NCBI RefSeq assembly: GCF_002236115.1
Contig: NZ_NIWT01000006.1
Span: forward strand, 496,001 to 560,000
Source of the DNA: Pseudomonas jessenii
GTDB taxonomy: Bacteria; Pseudomonadota; Gammaproteobacteria; Pseudomonadales; Pseudomonadaceae
Length of the DNA: 64,000 bases
Reading direction: 5' to 3'
The notes under the pieces were generated by a model. The model did no database searches. It was not told where the DNA came from and saw nothing but the letters and a program-made list of their open reading frames with translations. Positions 18,365-26,175 of the stretch are shown here, piece after piece (the first letter of the stretch is position 1; each line of letters starts with the position of its first letter). The translations under genes were made by a program, and so were the position numbers.

Positions 18365-18835
18365 TTAGCTCACGGCGCTGTTGCGTTCGATCACGCGGTC
18401 ACCACCGCCTTCAGCAAGGGTTTGACCTTGTGGAGTGCGATCCGAACCGTCGGCGGCAAGGGTCTGGCCTTGTGGAGTACGGTCGGAACCATCAGCAGCC
18501 AGGGTTTGACCTTGTGGGGTGCGATCCGAACCGTCAGCGGCAAGGGTCTGGCCTTGTGGGGTACGATCGGAACCATCGGCAGCCAGGGTTTGGCCCTGTG
18601 GAGTACGGTCCGAGCCATCCTGAGTAATCAGGCCTTTTTCTTTCAGGCGATCATTACCGCCTTCGGCAAGGGTCTGGCCTTGTGGGGTGCGGTCGGAACC
18701 ATCGGCGGCGACGGTCTGGCTGAACACCGAGTGGTCTTGTTTCACTTGTGGGGTGGCCTGGTCAGCTGCTGGCAGGGCAAAGGCAGTGCTGGCCAGCATC
18801 GAAAGTGTAAGGCTAAGCAGTAGTTGGCGTTTCAT
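18365..18835 (-). CDS. Secreted tandem-repeat protein of unknown function
   Basis: A 156-residue protein with a clear Sec signal (MKRQLLLSLTLSMLASTAFA, cut before LPAADQ). The mature part is dominated by six copies of DGSDRTPQGQTLA, five of them contiguous with a 14-residue period and the first separated by an EGGNDRLKEKGLITQ insert. It ends in EGGGDRVIERNSAVS. Asp, Gly, Thr and Gln dominate, with no Cys and no membrane segment in the mature part, so it is probably a periplasmic or surface intrinsically disordered protein; calcium or other ligand binding by the Asp-rich repeats is only a guess. GGAG precedes the ATG. The gene has its own terminator and stands alone. Confidence 0.75.
   Translation of the reverse strand: MKRQLLLSLTLSMLASTAFALPAADQATPQVKQDHSVFSQTVAADGSDRTPQGQTLAEGGNDRLKEKGLITQDGSDRTPQGQTLAADGSDRTPQGQTLAADGSDRTPQGQTLAADGSDRTPQGQTLAADGSDRTPQGQTLAEGGGDRVIERNSAVS
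18417..18620. repeat. Tandem 42-bp repeats with an 84-bp higher-order unit
   Basis: Each 42-bp unit encodes one 14-residue repeat of the gene at 18365. Two unit types alternate: one carries GTGCGATCCGAACCGTC, the other TACGGTCGGAACCATC (or TACGATCGG). Like types differ from each other at only two or three positions, while neighbouring types differ at many. That points to duplication of an 84-bp pair. Confidence 0.85.
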
Positions 18836-18991
18836 GATTGTTTTGCTCCGTGGGGGTGCGAATAAGTGGGTACGAGAGCAATGCTACTCTCGATAAATCG
18901 ATATGAAAGTTCATAAACGCAATGGTAATAATCAACGGAATTGATTGTTTGCTGCGGAGGCCCTAGGCCGGGCGTTTTCGGCGAGTTGTCT

Positions 18992-19039
18992 TGCACTTTT
19001 GTGGGTGTTTTCGACCCACCTGTGTTGTGCAAAAGTGCA
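18992..19039. repeat. Inverted repeat in the divergent region before asmA
   Basis: Outer arms TGCACTTTT (18992-19000) and AAAAGTGCA (19031-19039), with an inner hairpin GTGGGT / ACCCAC (19001-19006, 19014-19019). The interval 18836-19222 also holds a small GAGCCG/CGGCTC hairpin at 19150-19165. No gene is visible. It could be an operator or a structured leader. Confidence 0.4.
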
Positions 19040-19222
19040 GGTCCGGTAACGCAGGTCGACCGACTGGTCAGTATTGGACTGGGCGAAATCGGCGAAATCG
19101 GTCTACCGATTAAACCTGTCGGGTTTTTATCAGTCGTAATTTGCATGGCGAGCCGTTTGCGGCTCACCGTTTCACATGTGCGTCGCAGTCGGGGCGCCCG
19201 GTCGTATCAGGAGCCCTGTGCA

Positions 19223-21292
19223 ATGACGCGCACTCAAAAGACGTTGGTCTGGACCCTTTCCACTTTCCTTACCTTGTTGGTGATGCTGGTGCTGATCATC
19301 GTGTTCTTCGACTGGAACCGGATCAAAGCGCCGCTCAACGCCAAAGTTTCCGAAGAGCTGCACCGCGCTTTCGCCATCAACGGCAATCTGTCGGTGGTCT
19401 GGCAACCCGAGCCCGATGAAGGCGGCTGGCGCGCCTGGGTACCGTGGCCTCATGTGGTGGCCGAAGACTTGAGCCTGGGCAATCCCGACTGGTCGAAACA
19501 GCCGCAGATGGTCACCCTCAAACGGGTGGAGCTGCGTATTTCACCCTTGGCATTGCTGGCGCAGCGGGTGGTGATCCCGCGTATCGATCTCACCGAGCCC
19601 AATGCCCACCTGCAACGCCTGGCTGACGGGCGCGCCAACTGGACCTTCAAACTCGACCCAAAGGACCCGGACGCCGAGCCTTCGAGCTGGGTGGTGGATA
19701 TCGGAGCGATCGGCTTTGACAAGGGGCATGTCACCCTCGACGACCAGAACCTGAAGACCCAACTCGACGTACTGATCGATCCATTGGGCAAGCCGATTCC
19801 GTTCAGCGATATCGTCGGCGACAAAGCGGCGAAGGCCGCGCAGAAGAAGGGTTCGTCACCCCAGGACTATGCATTCGCCCTCAAGGTCAACGGCCAGTAC
19901 CACGGCCAGAAACTCGCGGGCCAGGGCAAGATTGGCGGGCTGTTGGCGTTGCAGGACGCGGCACGGCCGTTTCCGCTTCAGGCACAGGTAAAAATCGCCG
20001 ATTCCAGCGTCGAACTGGCCGGCACCCTGACCGATCCGCTGAACCTCGGCGCCCTGGACCTGCGCCTGAAACTGGCCGGTACCAGTCTGGGCAATCTCTA
20101 CCCGCTGACCGGCGTGATCCTGCCGGACACGCCACCCTATGCCACCGACGGCCATCTGATCGCCAAGTTACACGAGCCGGGTGGCGCGGTATTCCACTAT
20201 GAAGAATTCAACGGCAAGATCGGTGAAAGTGACATCCATGGCAACCTGACCTACGTGGCCAGCCAGCCACGGCCAAAGCTCAGCGGTTCGCTGTTGTCCA
20301 ATCAATTGCTGTTCGCTGACCTGGCACCGCTGATTGGTGCCGACTCCAACGCCGAGCAGAAGGCCCGAGGCGGTGACAGCAAACAACCGGCGGACAAAGT
20401 GCTGCCGGTCGAAGAGTTCAAGACCGATCGCTGGCGCGATATGGACGCCGATGTCGAGTTCACCGGCAAGCGCATCGTGCACAGCGAAAAACTGCCGTTC
20501 AACGATCTCTATACCCATCTGGTACTCACCGATGGCGTGCTCAGCCTCGAGCCGCTGCGTTTCGGCGTAGCCGGCGGCAAGCTGGATGCGCAGATTCGCC
20601 TGAACGGCCACACCGATCCGCTGGAGGGCCATGCCAGACTCACGGCGCGAGGCTTCAAGCTCAAGCAGTTGTTCCCCGGCTTTGAACCGATGAAAACCAG
20701 TTTCGGCGAACTGAACGGCGACGGTGATATCAGCGGGCGCGGCAATTCGGTGGCTAAACTGCTGGGCAGCGCCAATGGCAATCTGAAAATGCTGATTAAC
20801 GATGGCGCTATCAGTCGCGAGTTGATGGAGTTGGCCGGGCTGAACGTCGGCAACTACGTGGTCGGCAAGATCTTTGGCGACAAGGAAGTGAAGATCAACT
20901 GCGCCGCCGCCGACTTCGGCATCCAGTCCGGCCTGGCGAGTACCCGCTTGTTTGTGTTCGACACCGAGAACGCCATTGTTTACATCGATGGCACGGCGAA
21001 CATGGCGACCGAACAACTGGACCTGACCATCACCCCGGAATCAAAGGGCTGGCGTTTGATTTCGTTGCGTTCGCCGCTGTACGTGCGGGGCAAGTTCATC
21101 AAGCCCGATGCGGGGGTCAAGGCCGTGCCGTTGATGTTGCGTGGAGCCGGGATGGTCGCGTTAGGCGTGATCGCCGCACCGGCGGCAGGGTTGTTGGCGC
21201 TGATAGCGCCGAGTGGCGGCGAGCCGAACCAGTGCGCGCCGTTGCTGGAGCAGATGAAGGCGGGCAAGGCGCCGAAGACGGTAAAAAACTGA
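19223..21292 (+). CDS. asmA: AsmA-family inner-membrane-anchored protein
   Basis: A 689-residue AsmA-type protein. It has one N-terminal transmembrane anchor (LVWTLSTFLTLLVMLVLIIV, about residues 8-27), a large periplasmic region with the AsmA N-terminal domain (IDLTEPNAHLQRLADGRANW) and a C-terminal AsmA_2 region (FGELNGDGDISGRGNSVAKL, FDTENAIVYIDGTANMATE). The family belongs to the bridge-like lipid-transfer superfamily and influences outer-membrane lipid homeostasis. The start at 19223 is chosen because TCAGGAG is placed correctly and the anchor follows at once; a much longer in-frame reading upstream crosses the structured non-coding region. Confidence 0.88.
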   Translation: MTRTQKTLVWTLSTFLTLLVMLVLIIVFFDWNRIKAPLNAKVSEELHRAFAINGNLSVVWQPEPDEGGWRAWVPWPHVVAEDLSLGNPDWSKQPQMVTLKRVELRISPLALLAQRVVIPRIDLTEPNAHLQRLADGRANWTFKLDPKDPDAEPSSWVVDIGAIGFDKGHVTLDDQNLKTQLDVLIDPLGKPIPFSDIVGDKAAKAAQKKGSSPQDYAFALKVNGQYHGQKLAGQGKIGGLLALQDAARPFPLQAQVKIADSSVELAGTLTDPLNLGALDLRLKLAGTSLGNLYPLTGVILPDTPPYATDGHLIAKLHEPGGAVFHYEEFNGKIGESDIHGNLTYVASQPRPKLSGSLLSNQLLFADLAPLIGADSNAEQKARGGDSKQPADKVLPVEEFKTDRWRDMDADVEFTGKRIVHSEKLPFNDLYTHLVLTDGVLSLEPLRFGVAGGKLDAQIRLNGHTDPLEGHARLTARGFKLKQLFPGFEPMKTSFGELNGDGDISGRGNSVAKLLGSANGNLKMLINDGAISRELMELAGLNVGNYVVGKIFGDKEVKINCAAADFGIQSGLASTRLFVFDTENAIVYIDGTANMATEQLDLTITPESKGWRLISLRSPLYVRGKFIKPDAGVKAVPLMLRGAGMVALGVIAAPAAGLLALIAPSGGEPNQCAPLLEQMKAGKAPKTVKN

Positions 21293-21307
21293 AGGTTGCC
21301 GGAGACA

Positions 21308-21339
21308 GTTCAAACGCTCCGATTCAGGGGCGCTTGAAC
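21308..21339. terminator. Imperfect hairpin between asmA and the convergent orphan gene
   Basis: Thirteen-base arms beginning GTTCAAACGCTCC and ending GGGGCGCTTGAAC, two wobble positions, no T-run. It lies between two converging genes, so a weak bidirectional terminator is the simplest reading. Confidence 0.4.
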
Positions 21340-21364
21340 GTCTTGCAAGGCTGGATCATTCAAT

Positions 21365-22048
21365 TCAAGCCGGGGGGGCAGGGATATGCAGCAGCTTTGT
21401 TTCGATGTTAAGCCCCACTTTCTTGAGAACGTCATCTCTTACCTGATTGTAAAAGCGCCCATCCAGGACGCTACTCATCAGCCAAATGTTGGTCTTGTGT
21501 TCGTGGGTGACGCTCAAAACCGGCTGGTCGAGAATATCGATTGCAATCTCCTGAGCTGTTTTGAACGCCATTTGCAGGGTTACCACGGTCTTATTGTTGC
21601 GAATGATCGTCAGTAATGCGGCCGTGGAAACCGCTATGTCTGCGTAGGCATTGCTCACGGTGGCGTTACTTTGGAGTTTCTCGACGATTGCCCTGACCGC
21701 CAGTGAGTCAGGCTGGAGTCTTGTCAGTTGCTCAAATGCGTTGGCCAGCGCTAGCCGTTCATCTTGTGGCAGGGCACTCCCGGTGCTTTGCTCAACAATA
21801 TTTAAAAGGCTGCTGTTTTCAAACTTGAGTTGCTGAGTCGCTCGGCTGCCAACAGCCCAGCCGACTTTTTGAACGGTATCTGTATAAGCTGGCCACGATA
21901 TTTCACGGTTGCCACTTTTCTTTGAGGCCACCAGATCGCCCAGCAGGCTGGAGGCTAGTATGTCTTTCTTAAAGCTGTCCGTGTGCGAGCCGCAAAAGAT
22001 CGTGATGTTTCCATTGACTAGGTAAATATCGAACGGTGCTTTTTTCAT
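21365..22048 (-). CDS. Orphan protein A, related to the upstream neighbour
   Basis: A 227-residue protein that I do not recognise. AGGAAA precedes the ATG at 22048. There is no signal peptide, and a mild hydrophobic stretch (AYADIAVSTAALLTIIR) near residue 135. It shows a distant resemblance along its length to the gene upstream at 22131-22901: YTDTVQKVGWAVGSRATQQL aligns with YYVDGLSKLGWVTQNRNIQE, then a central Val-rich region, then a C-terminal SSVLDGRFYNQVRDDVLKK against ETFSGIRNAVYKKY. Base composition is clearly more AT-rich than the surroundings, suggesting acquisition. Function unknown; a small effector or self/non-self pair is possible. Confidence 0.6.
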   Translation of the reverse strand: MKKAPFDIYLVNGNITIFCGSHTDSFKKDILASSLLGDLVASKKSGNREISWPAYTDTVQKVGWAVGSRATQQLKFENSSLLNIVEQSTGSALPQDERLALANAFEQLTRLQPDSLAVRAIVEKLQSNATVSNAYADIAVSTAALLTIIRNNKTVVTLQMAFKTAQEIAIDILDQPVLSVTHEHKTNIWLMSSVLDGRFYNQVRDDVLKKVGLNIETKLLHIPAPPA

Positions 22049-22080
22049 AAGTTTTTCCTGCGCAGAGGCTTGCGCGGTAG

Positions 22081-22119
22081 CATATTTAAATCGGCAATTT
22101 TATTGCCGATTTAAATATG
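22081..22119. terminator. Perfect 18-bp palindrome between the two orphan genes
   Basis: CATATTTAAATCGGCAAT and its exact complement ATTGCCGATTTAAATATG flank a 3-nt loop. It lies between the stop of the upstream orphan gene and the start of the next. There is no T-run, so it may be an attenuator, mRNA-stabilising stem or protein-binding site rather than a standard terminator. Confidence 0.6.
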
Positions 22120-22130
22120 TGGTAAAGCGA

Positions 22131-22901
22131 TTAGAAGTCCGGCAGGTTTTCGATGAATTTTTGTCCGTCTGCCTGATATTTTTTATATACGGCGTTGCGT
22201 ATCCCGGAGAACGTTTCAATATCAAGGTGAGTACGAACAGCACCTGTTTTGATAGTGGTGGACTGTCGGGTCGATTTCCAGAACAGGATACCGCGCGTGC
22301 TTTCCCTCGCATCGAGGGATATGCAGTTAAGGATCATGTTGGGTTGCCCATTTTTATCGACCCAGATGGGTGCGATATCGAATTTTGCCTGAGTGCCAAG
22401 CTTTTTGTTTTTCTCAAAAATGGTGATGGCACCCGGATTGTTTTGCACCATCTCAACTGCTTTTTTCGCAACGTTGCTCAGTATTTGAGCCGCATTACCG
22501 CCAATCAATCCTGCAGCCACTTCCAGGGCAACCTGATCCATCGTCAGGCCAACTCTCTTGATCGTGACCTCCTGTATGTTCCGGTTTTGAGTCACCCAGC
22601 CCAGTTTGCTCAGGCCGTCAACATAGTAGCGATACCACTCGAAGAGTTTTTCATCTTCGGGGTAGAGTTTGGTGGCGGCGTTTTGCATGACCAGTTTGCA
22701 CAAATTGACGTCGTCGATGATTTCCTGCGAAACGCCGGGCAGGAAGGCATCGATAGTATCAGGCATGACGCTGGCAGTTGGTTTGTTGATATCATGTTCA
22801 GGTTTGTTCAAGAGCGTAGAAAATACAGGTGCCGAGCGCTGCGTGATGATAGGTAATGCTGGCAGGGAATCAATAAATTCGAGTCGTTGTTCAAGTAGCA
22901 T
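22131..22901 (-). CDS. Orphan protein B, related to the downstream neighbour
   Basis: A 256-residue protein that I do not recognise. AAAGGA precedes the ATG at 22901. No signal peptide. Visible features are a Pro-containing N-terminal third, the segment FEWYRYYVDGLSKLGWVTQN shared loosely with the downstream gene, a Gly/Ala-rich helix-like stretch (VALEVAAGLIGGNAAQILSN), and a beta-rich C-terminal half (ILNCISLDARESTRGILFW) ending in a helix. AT-rich relative to neighbours. The 205 bp upstream (22902-23106) is also AT-rich and presumably holds the promoter of the pair. Confidence 0.62.
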   Translation of the reverse strand: MLLEQRLEFIDSLPALPIITQRSAPVFSTLLNKPEHDINKPTASVMPDTIDAFLPGVSQEIIDDVNLCKLVMQNAATKLYPEDEKLFEWYRYYVDGLSKLGWVTQNRNIQEVTIKRVGLTMDQVALEVAAGLIGGNAAQILSNVAKKAVEMVQNNPGAITIFEKNKKLGTQAKFDIAPIWVDKNGQPNMILNCISLDARESTRGILFWKSTRQSTTIKTGAVRTHLDIETFSGIRNAVYKKYQADGQKFIENLPDF

Positions 22902-23106
22902 GAAAGTAATCCTTTACTTATTGGTGTGAGCAGCCGGCTGGCTGTGGTTGTTAGAGTAGGTTTATAGATTTAAAAGTCTAGTTTTGGTTTGTAACTTCAG
23001 GTTTTAGTTGTGTTTGTTATTCGGCGTTTGTGATTGTTCTAATTCGTAGTGGTGAACTTAAGCAGTCGTTAAACTTGAAACACTTGAACTGTTGTCGAGG
23101 CGCTGA

Positions 23107-24009
23107 TCAGCGCACCGCATGCCCGGACAACAATGCCTCCTCACGCAACCACGCAAAAAAAGCCCGAACCGGTGGATGTCGCTCACGCCCCGGCACGCAC
23201 AGTGCGCTGTAGCCGGCTCCATCGACCTGGATTTCCCCCCGGTACGGCAACAACAGACCACTGGCCACGCTTTCCGACACCAGAATATTGCTTGCCAGCA
23301 CCAGGCCTTGGCCGGCAATCGCCGCTTGCAGGGCGTAATGCTCTTCGTCGTATTCGCGCACGGCCGGCCGACCGCCCAGCCAGGTTTCGCCGGAGCGAGC
23401 GCACCAGGCCTCCCATCCGTGGGCATAGAGTTTGGAGTTGTGCCAGCGCACGCTGATCAGCGTCGGAGCGCGACTCGACGCCAGGGCCACTTGTTCAGGC
23501 GAACCGTAGACACCAAAGGACTCATCGAACAGGCACTGGCCGTAAAGGTTGGGGTAATCATCGAGGCTGTAGCGCAGCACCAGGTCGACACTGGCGTCCT
23601 GATGCAGATCGATGACTTCGCAGTGGGTATCGAGGCGCACGTTGATGTTCGGGTGTCGGGCGTAGAAACGTCCCAACCTTGGCACCAGCCACAGGGCGGC
23701 GAAGGCGGCGGTAGTGGAGACCGTCAGGCTGGCGCCACTGCGTTGCGGACGTAGTGTATCGACACTTTGCGCCACTTCCAGAAAAGCCCCATGCAGGCTC
23801 TGGAACAGCCGTTCGCCGCATTCGGTCAGGCGCACCTGGCGCGGCAGACGCTCGAACAATGGCACACCGAGCCAACTTTCCAGTGAGCGGATCTGGTGGG
23901 ACACCGCCGTCGGCGTCACCGAGAGTTCTTCGGCAGCAGCCTTGAAGCTCAGCAGGCGTGAGGCTGATTCAAAAGCTCGCAGGGCGGTCAGCGGCAACGA
24001 GGCGAACAT
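23107..24009 (-). CDS. LysR-family regulator (GcvA-like)
   Basis: A 300-residue LysR regulator with an N-terminal winged HTH (ALRAFESASRLLSFKAAAEE, LSVTPTAVSHQIRSLE) and the GcvA-type effector domain (FYARHPNINVRLDTHCEVID). It is divergent from the azoreductase-SMR operon with 121 bp between the start codons, so it probably regulates that pair. The start is taken as the ATG at 24009 (MFASLPLTAL); an alternative 4 codons upstream is possible. Confidence 0.85.
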   Translation of the reverse strand: MFASLPLTALRAFESASRLLSFKAAAEELSVTPTAVSHQIRSLESWLGVPLFERLPRQVRLTECGERLFQSLHGAFLEVAQSVDTLRPQRSGASLTVSTTAAFAALWLVPRLGRFYARHPNINVRLDTHCEVIDLHQDASVDLVLRYSLDDYPNLYGQCLFDESFGVYGSPEQVALASSRAPTLISVRWHNSKLYAHGWEAWCARSGETWLGGRPAVREYDEEHYALQAAIAGQGLVLASNILVSESVASGLLLPYRGEIQVDGAGYSALCVPGRERHPPVRAFFAWLREEALLSGHAVR

Positions 24010-24130
24010 TGAACACTCCATGGATGAAATGGATTCATCCAGACTGATTTCTGCTCATTTGAGCGAGGACGGTAGTGAGCCTCAAGCTGCAAACCACAAG
24101 CCGTTTGAGTTTAGCCCTGAGGAGAGACAG

Positions 24131-24769
24131 ATGAGTAGAATTCTTGCTATTCACGCCAGCCCCCGTGGTGATCGTTCGCACTCCCGGCGTTTGGCCGAAG
24201 TGTTTCTGGCGGCCTGGCAGGCCCGTCATCCACACGCGCAACTGACCCGACGCGAAGTCGGTCGTGCGCTGATTCCGCCGGTCAACGAGGCATTCGTGGC
24301 CGCCGCGTTTTACCCCGAGCCCGCCGCTCGGCCGCTGTCGATGCAGGCCGATCTGGCGTTCAGCGACGAACTGGTCGGCGAACTGCTTGGCCATGATGTG
24401 CTGGTGATTTCCACTCCGATGCACAACTTCAGCGTCCCCAGCGGCTTGAAAGCCTGGATCGATCAGATCGTGCGGGTGGGGGTGACCTTCGATCACACCC
24501 TGGACAATGGCGTGGCCCAGTACGAGCCGTTGGTGCTGGGTAAAAAGGCCCTGATCATCACCAGCCGTGGCGGCTTCGGTTTTGGCCCGGGCGGCGAGCT
24601 GGAAGCCATGAACCATGCCGACACGCTACTGCGTACGGTGCTTGGATTCATTGGCATCACGGACGTCACCGTGGTGGCTGCCGAGGGCGAGGAGTCCGCC
24701 GAGCGCAGCTTTCAAATCTCTGCCGCCGAGGCTGAGCAGCGCTTGTTGGCGCTGGCCGGAGAGTTCTAG
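24131..24769 (+). CDS. azoR: FMN-dependent NADH:quinone/azo oxidoreductase (AzoR-like)
   Basis: A 212-residue flavodoxin-fold protein of the AzoR family, reducing quinones or azo compounds with NADH, cytoplasmic. Markers are the N-terminal FMN phosphate loop ILAIHASPRGDRSHSRRL, the central STPMHNFSVPSGLKAWIDQI and SRGGFGFGPGGELEAMNHAD before the final helices. GAGGAGAG precedes the ATG at 24131. Longer in-frame starts would overlap the LysR gene and have no ribosome site. The stop codon is immediately followed by the SMR start, so the two are one operon. Confidence 0.87.
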   Translation: MSRILAIHASPRGDRSHSRRLAEVFLAAWQARHPHAQLTRREVGRALIPPVNEAFVAAAFYPEPAARPLSMQADLAFSDELVGELLGHDVLVISTPMHNFSVPSGLKAWIDQIVRVGVTFDHTLDNGVAQYEPLVLGKKALIITSRGGFGFGPGGELEAMNHADTLLRTVLGFIGITDVTVVAAEGEESAERSFQISAAEAEQRLLALAGEF

Positions 24770-25075
24770 ATGGCCTGGCTGTTTCTGCTGGTCGCCGCCG
24801 GGTTCGAAGTCACCTTCGCCATGGGCATGAAGTACGCCGAGGGCTTCACCCGGCTCTGGCCTTCGCTGGTCACCGTAGTGGCCGCTGTGGGCGGGATCTA
24901 TTTTCTGACCCTGGCCATGCGCGAGCTCCCGGTAAGCATTGCGTACCCGATCTGGACCGCCATCGGTTCGCTAGGCACGGTGTTTCTCGGTTTCGCGCTG
25001 CTGGGTGAAAGCCTGACCGTGATCAAGCTGGTTTCGGTCGGGCTGATCGTGGCCGGCGTGGTAGGGTTGAAGTAG
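24770..25075 (+). CDS. Small multidrug resistance (SMR) family transporter
   Basis: A 101-residue, four-helix inner-membrane proton antiporter. The conserved membrane Glu is in AAGFEVTFAMGMKYAEGFTR, and the SMR motifs IAYPIWTAIGSLGTVFLGF and LVSVGLIVAGVVGLK follow. The sequence is close to SugE/Gdx, whose characterised members export guanidinium, but no guanidine riboswitch is evident upstream, so quaternary ammonium compounds are equally possible. Gap to azoR is zero nucleotides, implying translational coupling. Confidence 0.85.
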   Translation: MAWLFLLVAAGFEVTFAMGMKYAEGFTRLWPSLVTVVAAVGGIYFLTLAMRELPVSIAYPIWTAIGSLGTVFLGFALLGESLTVIKLVSVGLIVAGVVGLK

Positions 25076-25079
25076 GGCG

Positions 25080-25099
25080 GATGACATAGACTTGTCATC
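25080..25099. repeat. Small hairpin after the SMR gene
   Basis: Arms GATGACA and TGTCATC around a 6-nt loop, starting 5 nt after the stop codon. No T-run. It may act as a weak terminator or as an operator for the lipase gene. Confidence 0.35.
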
Positions 25100-25171
25100 T
25101 TCGCTGGTGATGCTTGGCGGATGTCTTGCATCCAGCCTTGCGTCACCGCCCGACCACAAGGATGTCCGCCC

Positions 25172-26062
25172 ATGTCGCAAGGTTCTGCCCCGCGCTACCC
25201 GCTGGTGTTGGTCCCGGGAATGCTCGGGTTCATCCGGTTGGTGCTTTATCCGTATTGGTACGGGATCGTCGAGGCGTTGCGCCACGGCGGTGCGGTGGTG
25301 TTCGCGGTGCAGGTATCGCCGCTTCATTCGAACGAAGTGCGCGGCGAGCAATTGCTGGCGCGTATCGAAGAAATCCTGCGGGAAACCGGGGCCGACAAGG
25401 TCAACCTGATCGGTCATAGCCAGGGCTCGCTGACCGCCCGTTATGCAGCGGCCAAGCGCCCGGACCTGGTGGCATCGGTGACCTCGGTGGCGGGGCCGAA
25501 CCATGGTTCGGAGCTCGCCGATTACCTGCACGAACATTATCCCCACGAGAGCGTCCGTGGTCGTCTGCTGTGCTTTTTGCTGCGGATCGTCGGCGCGCTG
25601 ATGGGGTTGTTGGATACCGGTTACCGGGGGCCGAAGCTGCCGGTGGATATCCATGCGTCCCATCACTCCCTCACCAGCGCTGGCGTCGCGCTGTTCAACC
25701 AGCGTTATCCACAGGGGCTGCCCGACACCTGGGGCGGTCATGGGCCGGAGGAGGTCAACGGCGTGCGCTATTACTCCTGGTCCGGCACCTTGCAACCGGG
25801 CATTACCGATCGCGGGCGCAACCTGCTGGATGGCACCAACCGCAGCTGTCGGTTATTCGCTAAAACCTTCGTCCGCGAAGCCGGGCATTGCGACGGCATG
25901 GTCGGGCGCTACAGCTCGCACCTGGGCACGGTGATTGGCGATGAGTATCCGCTGGATCACTTCGATATCGTCAACCAGTCGCTGGGGCTGGTGGGCAAGG
26001 GGGCTGAGCCGATCCGGTTATTTGTCGAGCATGCGGCGCGGTTGAATGCGGCGGGGCTTTAG
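25172..26062 (+). CDS. Triacylglycerol lipase, family I (LipC-like)
   Basis: An alpha/beta hydrolase of 296 residues. The oxyanion loop is YPLVLVPGMLGF, the nucleophile is S83 in LIGHSQGSL, and the Asp and His of the triad are in CDGMVGRYSSHLG and PLDHFDIVNQ, all typical of Pseudomonas family I lipases. The start at 25172 has AAGGA at normal spacing. Unlike secreted family members there is no signal peptide even if the frame is extended upstream, and no foldase (lif) gene follows; this may be a cytoplasmic or non-classically exported lipase. Two catalytic-domain Cys of the usual disulphide may be present (SCRLFAKTF and HCDGMV). Confidence 0.82.
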   Translation: MSQGSAPRYPLVLVPGMLGFIRLVLYPYWYGIVEALRHGGAVVFAVQVSPLHSNEVRGEQLLARIEEILRETGADKVNLIGHSQGSLTARYAAAKRPDLVASVTSVAGPNHGSELADYLHEHYPHESVRGRLLCFLLRIVGALMGLLDTGYRGPKLPVDIHASHHSLTSAGVALFNQRYPQGLPDTWGGHGPEEVNGVRYYSWSGTLQPGITDRGRNLLDGTNRSCRLFAKTFVREAGHCDGMVGRYSSHLGTVIGDEYPLDHFDIVNQSLGLVGKGAEPIRLFVEHAARLNAAGL

Positions 26063-26077
26063 ACCGAGTTATCGTTC

Positions 26078-26168
26078 ATCGCGGGCAAGCCCGCTCCCAC
26101 AGGTTTTCGGTCGTTCGCAACAGACGGGTTCGACACAACACCTGTGGGAGCGAGCTTGCTCGCGATGG
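26078..26168. repeat. REP doublet (type 1)
   Basis: Two type-1 elements between the convergent lipase and EamA genes; the left one is the GCGGGCAAGCCCGC variant. Confidence 0.88.
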
Positions 26169-26175
26169 CGTCAGA

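Noticed and set aside
18417..18620. Regular repeats that might be a CRISPR array
   Set aside because: The units are contiguous, in frame and encode a 14-residue protein repeat; there are no unique spacers and no cas genes.
25076..25171. A guanidine riboswitch for the SMR gene
   Set aside because: No ACGR-loop hairpin pair or ykkC-like element was seen upstream of azoR or the SMR gene; the hairpin at 25080-25099 is downstream of it.
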